The translations under genes and the position numbers were made by a program. The notes below the pieces were generated by a model. It did not search any database. It saw only the letters and a program-made list of their open reading frames with translations, and was not told the DNA's origin. From DASRRB01 sp036732755 (GTDB taxonomy: Bacteria > Planctomycetota > B15-G4 > SIAN01), in NCBI GenBank assembly GCA_036732755.1, contig DAINBU010000150.1, positions 1-10,866 on the forward strand: DNA of 10,866 nucleotides. Reading direction: 5' to 3'. Shown here piece by piece: positions 1 through 7,780 of the stretch. Each line of letters opens with the position of its first letter. The stretch's first letter is position 1.

Positions 1-118
1 CGACCTTTTTCCCCTCCGCCCTTTCATCACCGTTCGAGACCGTCGCGCGACGACACGAAACCTTCTCCCCGCGGCCTCTTCGCGCCGTTCTCGACGACGT
101 CCGACATCCTTGCTGCGC
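1..118 (-). repeat. Dispersed intergenic repeat, copy A
   Basis: Copy A matches copy B in inverse orientation. The shared blocks are TTGCTGCGC (110-118), ACGACGTCCGAC (94-105) and a 23-nt block at 61-83 with one mismatch. Its outer end, CCTTTTTCCCCTCCGCCCT at 4-22, matches copy D exactly over 19 nt. The gap from that block to the CTCCCCGCG core is 42 nt here and 43 nt in D, so the two copies share an architecture of roughly 100 nt. The copy may continue beyond the window start. Strand is given as the G/A-rich reading. Confidence 0.75.
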
Positions 119-480
119 ATTCGGCCGAAGATCCGCGCGCGACTGTCTCCCGGTCTGGCAAGTTCGAGACGTCGACGCGAGGCTTCGATCGGGGTGATGA
201 CTCCGTGAGGTCTCGACGTTCGTGATCGTTCGAGGGATGCCGCGCGGGTCGTTCGTGGGGCGAGGTCGCTCGGCCGTTCGAAGCCGAGTCGCTACGACCA
301 GTTCGGGTCGCGTTCGTGGCGAATGGCACGTGGTGGAGGCGCCCCGCGGTGAGCCTTCCACTCACTGTCACCGAAGTCACGACGAACCCTCGCGTACTCG
401 TCACCGTGCATGCGTGCTGATCGTCGCCCCGATCGCCGATCGTGACCTCGCGCCGTCCCGTGGGCCGTCCATCGTCCGTG

Positions 481-550
481 GCGCAGCAACGACGTCGGAC
501 GTCGTTCGAGGACGTTGGCGAAGAGGACGCGGGGAGAAGGCTTCGTGGCG
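481..550 (+). repeat. Dispersed intergenic repeat, copy B
   Basis: Copy B is inverted relative to A and C. It shares GCGCAGCAA, GTCGGACGTCGT and the 23-nt core (518-540, one mismatch) with copy A. It shares AAGGCTTCGTGGCG (537-550) exactly with the complement of copy C at 669-682. Between A and B the alignment needs a 2-nt indel upstream of the core, so the repeat is not conserved as a protein frame. B and C are inverted arms around a 118-nt spacer (551-668). Confidence 0.75.
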
Positions 551-593
551 AGAGGGGCTCTAGCGGCCGTCGGCCACCATTCAGATGAGGACC

Positions 594-609
594 ACGGTCC
601 CATAGGCCG
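594..609. repeat. Short repeat shared with nrdJ leader (copy 1)
   Basis: The 16-mer ACGGTCCCATAGGCCG occurs here and again at 3343-3358 in the same orientation. Similarity continues more loosely for about 20 nt to the right (CCGAG followed by CCG and ACC in both), making a unit of about 40 nt. This copy lies beyond the nrdJ terminator, in the spacer between repeat copies B and C. Its function is unknown. Confidence 0.6.
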
Positions 610-668
610 CGCAGTCAGCCGAGGCCGCCACCGTCCAGATGATTTGGGCGGCCGAGGGCACCCCGATC

Positions 669-720
669 CGCCACGAAGCCTTACTCCCCGCGGCCTCTTC
701 ACCCCCGCCCTCGACGTCCG
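669..720 (-). repeat. Dispersed intergenic repeat, copy C
   Basis: The 37-nt core at 684-720 matches copy D (10742-10778, inverted) with one mismatch. The left flank at 669-682 matches copy B exactly over 14 nt. Relative to A and B there is a one-base insertion after the CGGGGAG motif, which breaks any common reading frame. Read in the direction of nrdJ transcription it lies just beyond the nrdJ terminator, in sense orientation. Copy D has the same relation to its upstream gene. Confidence 0.8.
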
Positions 721-747
721 TTCCTCTTGTCCCTCCGCCGCGAAACG

Positions 748-776
748 AAAAAGACGGGCGCCTCTCGGCGCCCGTC
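748..776 (-). terminator. Rho-independent terminator of nrdJ
   Basis: A perfect 10-bp stem GACGGGCGCC / GGCGCCCGTC (753-762 and 767-776) with a 4-nt loop is followed, on the minus strand, by TTTTT (752-748) and then CGTTTCG. It starts 37 nt after the nrdJ stop codon. The plus-strand side has only a short CCGTTT, so it probably acts mainly on minus-strand transcripts. Confidence 0.92.
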
Positions 777-813
777 CCGTTTCACGATTTGACTGCTGTC
801 GACGATCAGCCGC

Positions 814-3306
<2,493 letters not shown>

Positions 3307-3310
3307 GGTC

Positions 3311-3321
3311 CCTCCCCCTTC
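3311..3321 (-). promoter_or_regulatory. Purine-rich ribosome binding site of nrdJ, duplicated upstream
   Basis: On the minus strand GAAGGGGGAGG precedes GACC and then two more bases to the ATG at 3306, supporting that start. An exact second copy of the 11-mer lies 69 nt upstream at 3380-3390, with no start codon positioned behind it. The duplicate may be chance in a purine-rich leader, a decoy or alternative ribosome site, or part of a repeat. Confidence 0.6.
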
Positions 3322-3342
3322 ACGTCGGCCAATTCAGGCCCG

Positions 3343-3358
3343 ACGGTCCCATAGGCCG
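3343..3358. repeat. Short repeat shared with 594-609 (copy 2)
   Basis: This is an exact copy of the 16-mer ACGGTCCCATAGGCCG at 594-609, with looser similarity continuing to about 3380. It lies in the untranslated leader of nrdJ, about 37-52 nt from the start codon. One copy upstream and one downstream of the same gene could be coincidence, a dispersed element, or sites for one DNA- or RNA-binding factor. Confidence 0.6.
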
Positions 3359-3400
3359 TTCGGCAACCGAGCCGACGACCCTCCCCCTTCCGAAGACGGC

Positions 3401-3427
3401 CGCGGGCCGCGTGAGGTGCGGCCCGCG
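3401..3427 (-). promoter_or_regulatory. Stable hairpin in the nrdJ leader
   Basis: A perfect 10-bp stem CGCGGGCCGC / GCGGCCCGCG encloses a 7-nt loop. In the nrdJ transcript it is followed by GCCGUCUUCGG and no U-tract, so it is not a standard intrinsic terminator. It lies in the middle of an untranslated leader of roughly 230 nt. I found no B12-box-like sequence, so a cobalamin riboswitch is not supported although the enzyme uses B12. Confidence 0.6.
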
Positions 3428-3514
3428 CGATCCACTTCCTGCACTTCTTCCCAGGTGACTGTTCGGAGTTCGAACTGTCGAGGATGCTGTCCATGGTGGT
3501 GTCGCACTGCCGAA

Positions 3515-3530
3515 CCACAACATCTTGTTG
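3515..3530. promoter_or_regulatory. Candidate NrdR box
   Basis: The sequence ccaCAACATCTTGTTG fits the published NrdR consensus (acaCwAtATaTwGtgt) at every strongly conserved position: C-w-A-n-A-T-n-T-w-G. It falls at about +6 to +21 relative to the predicted nrdJ start site, where a bound repressor would block transcription. NrdR boxes normally come in pairs about 31-32 bp apart. I found no second good match at that distance, so this is a single or degenerate site. Confidence 0.5.
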
Positions 3531-3541
3531 CAAGGCGGGGT

Positions 3542-3570
3542 TTTGTATCCCGCCGCTCCCGAGGTGTCCA
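3542..3570 (-). promoter_or_regulatory. nrdJ: Sigma70-type promoter of nrdJ
   Basis: On the minus strand TGGACA (3570-3565, one mismatch to TTGACA) is separated by exactly 17 nt from TACAAA (3547-3542, four of six to TATAAT). Transcription would start near 3535. The -10 lies inside a small inverted repeat (GGCGGG 3534-3539 / CCCGCC 3549-3554), and the candidate NrdR box follows directly. A weaker alternative sits further upstream: TTCACA (3629-3624), 17 nt, TAGATG (3606-3601). Confidence 0.55.
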
Positions 3571-3611
3571 GGGGGATGAAAAAGCGCCCTCCGATCACTC
3601 CATCTAGCTGC

Positions 3612-3642
3612 GTTTAAAGGACTTGTGAATGTGTTCTTAAAC
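3612..3642. promoter_or_regulatory. AT-rich interrupted palindrome downstream of the acyltransferase
   Basis: The arms GTTTAAAGGAC (3612-3622) and GTGTTCTTAAAC (3631-3642) are inverted repeats, six bases exact at the outer ends and then one bulge and one mismatch. This stretch is strikingly AT-rich within GC-rich surroundings. It lies 45-75 nt past the acyltransferase stop codon, in front of nrdJ. It could be a weak transcription end for the acyltransferase, an operator, or the upstream edge of the nrdJ promoter. No U-tract directly follows it. Confidence 0.4.
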
Positions 3643-3686
3643 AGATCTTTCGATGGCGGCGGGGTCGGAGACGCGTCAGGAGCCGT

Positions 3687-4646
3687 TCAGACCCCCATTT
3701 TGTGCGGATCCAGATCACGAATTGGCGCCTCCAATCCCGGAGAGGGGCGCGTCTTCCAGCGCGGGTGGATCCAGTTCCACTGCTCCGGGTGCTCGCGGAT
3801 GTGGCCTTCGAAGAGGCGGCTGATCGCGGCCGTGATCCGCAGCGTCTCCTCGCCCGCGTCGGCACCGGCGCGCGGGACGATCGGCGCCGAGAGTCGCGCG
3901 CGATAGCGCAGCGCCGGTCCCGTCGACCACGAGCCGCCGACCACCACCGGCTTGCCGGTCCGGATCGCGAGCAGCGCCGGCGTCGCGACGGTCGCGGCCG
4001 GAGTCCCGAAGAAGTCGACGAAGACGGGCCTGCGCTTCTGGTTCATGTCGCTCAAGAGGGCGATGCTCCGGTTCTCGCGCAGGCAGCGGAAGAGCGCCGG
4101 CACGACCGCCCTCTTCTCGAGCGGCGACATTCCAAGCGACGAGCGCAGCGCGACGACGCGCTCGTTCAGGAACGGGTTGCGCAGTGGCTTCATCACCGCG
4201 TGCAGTGGCGTCACCAGCTCCGCGACGGCGCCGCCGAGCAGCTCCCAGTGGCCCATGTGGAGCGTGACGAAGATCACCGCGCCGTGCGTGCGGACCGCCT
4301 CGCGCGCGCCGTCGAGCCCCTCGATCTCGATGAAGCGCGAGAGCGGCCGCAGCTCGCTCCGCTCGAGCAGCGCGAGGTACTCGAAGAAGAAGCGGCCGAG
4401 GTGGCGGTAGACGCCGGTGATCAGGCGCGCGCGCCCCTTCGCGTCGAGCGCGTCGCCGTATGCGAGTACCAGGTTGTCGAGCGCCACGCGCCGGCGCCGC
4501 CGGTCGACCGCCGCCAGCAGCGCGCCGAGCCGCTCGCCGAAGCGGACCGACCGCTCGACCGGAAGGCGGCGCGCCAGCCATTCGAAGCCGCGTACGGCGC
4601 GCGCCTCGGCGCGATCGCGCCACTCCTTGGCCCGGTTCTGCCGCAA
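3687..4646 (-). CDS. Lysophospholipid / LpxL-HtrB family acyltransferase
   Basis: This 319-residue protein belongs to the lauroyl/myristoyl (LpxL/HtrB) acyltransferase family, which transfers an acyl chain onto lipid A precursors or other glycolipids at the inner face of the cytoplasmic membrane. The catalytic HX4E is H130-MGHW-E135. Conserved downstream blocks are ALLSDMNQKRRPVFVDFFG (196-214) and the C-terminal PEQWNWIHPRWKTRP (287-301). No clear hydrophobic anchor is visible, though the N-terminal 50 residues are very basic and amphipathic, suiting membrane association. The start is TTG at 4646, with GGAG seven nt upstream; no ATG fits. The gene runs in the same direction as nrdJ, but a 380-nt gap with its own promoter separates them. 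It diverges from the secreted protein at 4727. The exact acceptor lipid cannot be told from the sequence. Confidence 0.88.
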   Translation of the reverse strand: MRQNRAKEWRDRAEARAVRGFEWLARRLPVERSVRFGERLGALLAAVDRRRRRVALDNLVLAYGDALDAKGRARLITGVYRHLGRFFFEYLALLERSELRPLSRFIEIEGLDGAREAVRTHGAVIFVTLHMGHWELLGGAVAELVTPLHAVMKPLRNPFLNERVVALRSSLGMSPLEKRAVVPALFRCLRENRSIALLSDMNQKRRPVFVDFFGTPAATVATPALLAIRTGKPVVVGGSWSTGPALRYRARLSAPIVPRAGADAGEETLRITAAISRLFEGHIREHPEQWNWIHPRWKTRPSPGLEAPIRDLDPHKMGV

Positions 4647-4681
4647 TCGGTCGCTCCGTCCCGCCGTCCCGACCCTTCGAG

Positions 4682-4714
4682 CGGGCGGGACGACATCGTA
4701 GTGTCGCCCGCCCG
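4682..4714. promoter_or_regulatory. Hairpin/dyad in the divergent region, touching a Shine-Dalgarno site
   Basis: The arms CGGGCGGG-A-CGACA (4682-4695) and TGTCG-CCCGCCCG (4702-4714) give 13 base pairs with one bulged A and a 6-nt loop TCGTAG. The right arm ends on the first G of the GGAGGAG (4714-4720) that serves the plus-strand gene. The loop region also contains -10-like hexamers in both directions (TAGTGT plus, 4699-4704; TACGAT minus, 4700-4695), without convincing -35 partners. It may be a shared operator or an RNA structure near the ribosome site. Confidence 0.5.
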
Positions 4715-4726
4715 GAGGAGCCGTCC

Positions 4727-5593
4727 ATGCGAAGCGCCCCGATCCCGCTCGTCCTCCTGCTTGCCGTCGCCTCGCTGCCCGGCGCGCGCCAGCAGGGCCC
4801 GCCGCCCGGCCCGACCGGCTCGTTCGGCGAGGACCATGCGTGGGACGACCGCAAGGCGGAGGTCTCGGAGTACGACGCCGAGGAGCTCGTCGACGGCGAG
4901 GTACGACGCTTCGAAGGCTGGACGGTGATCAGCGCCGGCTTCGTCGACGCGCAGCCCGGCGTCAAGAAGAACCACTACGACCCGTCGTTCACGCCGATCC
5001 TCGAGTGCAACTGGTTCCTTCCGATCCCGACCGGCGTCTCGACGCTTCAGCAGATGGCGTCGCTCGACCTGCGGCGCAGCGACATGCTCTCCATGAAGGC
5101 GGCCTTCTCGAGCCAGGCGTGGGGCGGGACGAGCTACGCCGAGTGGCGGCGCGGCAAGGACGGCTTCCACATCCACTCGAACGTCGACGGCGAGGGCGAC
5201 CAGACCTACCCGCTCGAGGAGATGACCGAGGACCAGCTCTTCTACGAGCAGGTGCCGCTGTGGGTGCGCTCGCGCCGGCCTTATCGAGCGCGGGACGAGA
5301 AGATCACGCTGATCGAGAAGCGCCTCGCGACCACCGCCTGCCCGCCTCCCAAGCTCGTCCCGGCGAAGCTCTCGTTCAAGGGCGTGGTCGGGCGCGACGA
5401 CGACAAGCACATCAACGTCGAGCTGGTCCGCGGCGAGTGGGTCGACCTCTTCGTGCTCGGCGAGAAGTTCCCCTACACGATGCACGAGTGGCGCCGCGCC
5501 GACGGCACCACCTGGAAGCTGCGCAAGACGAAGCGGCTCGCCTTCTGGGACCTCGCGAAGAACGAGTTCCGCGACGCCTGGGCGAAGGAGTGA
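4727..5593 (+). CDS. Secreted protein of unknown function
   Basis: This 288-residue protein has a hydrophobic N-terminus (MRSAPIPLVLLLAVASLPGA) that looks like a Sec signal peptide, with cleavage near residues 20-22. No lipobox cysteine is present, so it is probably periplasmic or exported. A short Pro/Gly linker (about 24-33) leads into an acidic then aromatic-rich globular region. The mature part has two cysteines, C94 (LECNWF) and C205 (TTACPPP), which could pair. The C-terminal third (KHINVELVRGEWVDLFVLGEKF, given here only as the region 227-248) alternates hydrophobic and charged residues like beta strands. I do not recognise a family. The ATG at 4727 has GGAGGAG six nt upstream and fits the signal peptide; in-frame upstream sequence back to 4460 lacks a site as good. 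It diverges from the acyltransferase and converges on the esterase with a 30-nt gap. Confidence 0.85.
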   Translation: MRSAPIPLVLLLAVASLPGARQQGPPPGPTGSFGEDHAWDDRKAEVSEYDAEELVDGEVRRFEGWTVISAGFVDAQPGVKKNHYDPSFTPILECNWFLPIPTGVSTLQQMASLDLRRSDMLSMKAAFSSQAWGGTSYAEWRRGKDGFHIHSNVDGEGDQTYPLEEMTEDQLFYEQVPLWVRSRRPYRARDEKITLIEKRLATTACPPPKLVPAKLSFKGVVGRDDDKHINVELVRGEWVDLFVLGEKFPYTMHEWRRADGTTWKLRKTKRLAFWDLAKNEFRDAWAKE

Positions 5594-5615
5594 GCGGCGG
5601 CGGCCGGGGCGCCGC
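5594..5615. terminator. Possible bidirectional hairpin between convergent genes
   Basis: GCGGCG (5594-5599) and CGCCGC (5610-5615) form a 6-bp GC stem in the 30-nt gap between two converging stop codons. There is no T-tract on either side, and such stems arise easily at this base composition. Termination here is suggested mainly by position. Confidence 0.3.
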
Positions 5616-5623
5616 GCTGCCCG

Positions 5624-7621
5624 TCACTTCGCGTCGTTCGCGCCGATCACGCAGAAGGGCGTCGCGGGCAGGCCGGCGCCGTTGAAGAGGTTGGTCGCCT
5701 CGCCGTCGGTGAAGCCGAAGCGCACCGCCTTGGGCTCCTTCACGACCGGGCTCGCGACGACGACCGTCTCGCCGTCGACTTTCGCGATCGCCGGCGCGAA
5801 CTTCCCGTCGGCGCCGGCCACCTCGAACAGTTTCGGCGGCCCCCCCTTCGCGACCAGCCCTTTCGCGTGCTGGAACTTCACGCGCATCGCCGCCCCCTCG
5901 ACCGCCGCCGACTCGAAGAGCGGCCCGCAGCACTCGACGTCCTTCTTCCCGTAGGTCATCGCGAGCGCCCACAGCGAGAGGCGCCGCCCCACCTCCTGCT
6001 TGTTCGAAGGGTGGATGTTCACCGGGTCGCCGATGTCCATCGTGACGGCCATGCCGGTGTTGGGCACGCGCAGCGTCTGCAGCTGCGCCTGGCGCAGCTC
6101 CGCCGTCGCGGTGCGCGTGCCGTCGTAGTTGAACGGCGCGATCTGCACGAAGAGGAAGGGGAAGTCGCGCTCGAAGCGCTTGCGCCAGTCGGCGATCAGC
6201 GCCGGCATCAGGTCGCTGTATTCGGCGGCGCGGCCGCGATTGCTCTCGCCCTGGTACCAGAGCGCGCCGCGGACGCCGTACGGCACGACCGGATGCACCA
6301 GCCCGTTCCAGAGGACGGTCGGCGTGTTCGGGTGGATGTCGTGCGGATCGGCCGGGAGCGGCGGGAAGCGGCGCGCGTCGAGGCCGACACGGAGCTTCCA
6401 CTCGCCGGCGAGCGAGAGCGACCCGTCGCCCTTCGCGACCGCGAGGCGCACCTCCTCCGGCTTGCCGGCGAGACCGCCCGCGCCCTGCGGGTCGACGACG
6501 CGCAGCGCGAGCACGTGGCGCCCCGCCGTCGCCTTCGCCGCCGGGATCCAATAGTGGCGCGGCTCGCCCCAGTGGCCCGGCGTCTCCGTGCCGGCGATCT
6601 TCTCGCCGTCGAGGAAGCACTGGTCCATGTCGTCGATCGCGCCGAGCCCGAGGTCGAGGTCCTTGCCAGCCAGCGCCGCCGGGATCTCGAACGCGCGCCG
6701 GTACCACGCGACGCCGTCGAAGTTCGCGAGGTCGCCGCTCCACGCCCCGGGAATCGTCGCCGTCTCCCAGCCACCGTCGTCGAAGGCCGGCGCCGCCCAG
6801 CCGTGCAGCACTCCGAGGTCCTCGCGATCGAGCGCGGCCCACCACTTCGCCGTCGCGTCGGCCGCCATCTTCTCGCTGCCCCCCGCCGCCGCGTCGCTCG
6901 CGTGCTGCTTCTTCACGCGCTCGATCGCCGGCAGGAACTGCGGGAAGCGGGCGAGCCCCTCTTCACTCACCCACGCCTCGGCGACGGTCCCGCCCCAGTT
7001 GACGCCGATCAGTCCGACCGGGACTCCCAACGCCTTGCGAAGCTCGCGCGCAAAGAAATAGCCGACGCAGCTGAATCCGTTGACCGTCTCGGGCGAGCAC
7101 GGCTTCCACTGGAAGGCGCCGTCGCTCTCCGGCGCGAGCGCGGCGCGGTTCGGCGCGTCGCACAGCCGGATCATCGGATCGTTCGCCGCCGCGCGCTCCT
7201 TCTCGCCGTCGAGCACGTTGCGGTACGCGAACGCCCACTCCATGTTCGACTGCCCGCCGCACAGCCACACCTCGCCGACCAGCACGTCGTCGAGCTCGAT
7301 CGTGTTCTTTCCCTTCACGGTGATCGTGAACGGCCCGCCCGCCGCCGGCGTCTTCACGTTCACGCGAAAGCGCCCGTCCGCCCCCGCCTTCGTCGTCGCG
7401 ACGTCTTTCGTCCAGCTCGGCGCGACCGTGACCTCTTCGCCGGCGTCCGCGCTGCCCCACAGCGCGACCTCGCTCTGCTGCTGCAGCACCATGTGCGACC
7501 CGATCACGAACGGCAGACGGACGTCGGCGCGCGCGGCCGCGGTGAATGCGGCGGTCATGAAGAGCGCGACGCCCATCGACAGCGGCGCGCGGAGCGATGC
7601 GAAGGCGGTTGGGCGCGACAT
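5624..7621 (-). CDS. Secreted sialate O-acetylesterase-type SGNH esterase
   Basis: This 665-residue exported protein of the SASA/SGNH family probably removes acetyl groups from sialic acid or other acetylated glycans outside the cytoplasm. The signal peptide occupies 1-32, with a cleavage site after ARA. A beta-rich N-terminal domain (about 33-115) precedes the catalytic core. GQSNM (123-127) carries the nucleophile S125; GVNWGGT (206-212), WYQGESN (455-461) and D532-PVNI-H537 supply the other SGNH blocks, with H537 as the probable catalytic base. A jelly-roll, galactose-binding-like insertion lies between blocks at about 260-410, as in larger members of the family. The ATG at 7621 is chosen because GGAG lies six nt upstream and the signal peptide starts there; the same frame continues upstream to 8689 only as antisense of the dehydrogenase gene. 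The sugar substrate cannot be inferred. It diverges from the dehydrogenase operon. Confidence 0.92.
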   Translation of the reverse strand: MSRPTAFASLRAPLSMGVALFMTAAFTAAARADVRLPFVIGSHMVLQQQSEVALWGSADAGEEVTVAPSWTKDVATTKAGADGRFRVNVKTPAAGGPFTITVKGKNTIELDDVLVGEVWLCGGQSNMEWAFAYRNVLDGEKERAAANDPMIRLCDAPNRAALAPESDGAFQWKPCSPETVNGFSCVGYFFARELRKALGVPVGLIGVNWGGTVAEAWVSEEGLARFPQFLPAIERVKKQHASDAAAGGSEKMAADATAKWWAALDREDLGVLHGWAAPAFDDGGWETATIPGAWSGDLANFDGVAWYRRAFEIPAALAGKDLDLGLGAIDDMDQCFLDGEKIAGTETPGHWGEPRHYWIPAAKATAGRHVLALRVVDPQGAGGLAGKPEEVRLAVAKGDGSLSLAGEWKLRVGLDARRFPPLPADPHDIHPNTPTVLWNGLVHPVVPYGVRGALWYQGESNRGRAAEYSDLMPALIADWRKRFERDFPFLFVQIAPFNYDGTRTATAELRQAQLQTLRVPNTGMAVTMDIGDPVNIHPSNKQEVGRRLSLWALAMTYGKKDVECCGPLFESAAVEGAAMRVKFQHAKGLVAKGGPPKLFEVAGADGKFAPAIAKVDGETVVVASPVVKEPKAVRFGFTDGEATNLFNGAGLPATPFCVIGANDAK

Positions 7622-7712
7622 TCCGGGCTCCAGGATCGGCGAGCGCGGCCGCGAAGGACGGCCGTGAGGGACGGAGAGCATGAGCCAAAGAGCGAGGGGG
7701 GGCAACGGCCGT

Positions 7713-7731
7713 CGCGCGTCGTGCACGCGCG
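7713..7731. promoter_or_regulatory. Dyad in the esterase/dehydrogenase divergent region
   Basis: CGCGCGT (7713-7719) and ACGCGCG (7725-7731) form a perfect 7-bp inverted repeat around CGTGC. It abuts the plus-strand -10-like hexamer TAGTCT (7733-7738), 43-48 nt before the dehydrogenase ATG. The same 159-bp region carries two copies of the 8-bp palindrome ACGGCCGT (7658-7665 and 7705-7712), 47 bp apart. The arrangement would suit an operator controlling one or both divergent genes, but GC-rich DNA makes such dyads common. Confidence 0.35.
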
Positions 7732-7732
7732 C

Positions 7733-7738
7733 TAGTCT
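7733..7738 (+). promoter_or_regulatory. Possible -10 element for the dehydrogenase operon
   Basis: TAGTCT fits TANNNT and would give a start near 7745 and a leader of about 36 nt. No acceptable -35 hexamer lies 16-18 nt upstream, so this is a weak call. Confidence 0.25.
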
Positions 7739-7780
7739 CTCGTCTCTCCGAAAGCCCTCTTCACTCGCGGTCCCTCCCCC

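Larger units (their letters stand above)
1..747. other. Gene-free intergenic region rich in repeats
   Basis: I see no credible gene here. Open frames of 86-152 codons exist on both strands, but they overlap one another, lack recognisable domains and lack the strong third-position G/C bias of the real genes in the window. The stretch instead holds three diverged copies of one repeat (1-118, 481-550, 669-720), seven copies of the hexamer CGTTCG between 31 and 508, and one copy of a short repeat also found in the nrdJ leader (594-609). The two regions between repeat copies A-B and B-C show only small dyads, such as CTCGGC/GCCGAG at 269-288. A non-coding RNA cannot be excluded. Confidence 0.6.

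Noticed and set aside
155..180. GTTCGAGAC sequences (also at 32-40) resembling a tRNA T-loop
   Set aside because: The flanking bases do not form a T-stem, and no acceptor, D or anticodon arm could be found nearby.
222..702. Overlapping open frames of 113-152 codons on both strands of the first 750 bases
   Set aside because: They lack domains, overlap each other, show no coding-type third-position bias, and their shared KRxRG(E)G pieces come from the nucleotide repeat, whose copies differ by frame-breaking indels.
3307..3535. Cobalamin riboswitch in front of nrdJ
   Set aside because: No B12-box-like segment or the usual conserved junction sequences could be found. A covariance-model scan would be decisive.
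3571..3600. Intrinsic terminator for the acyltransferase at the T-run read on the minus strand near 3579-3583
   Set aside because: The sequence before the T-run does not form a convincing stem, so I left the acyltransferase transcript end unassigned.
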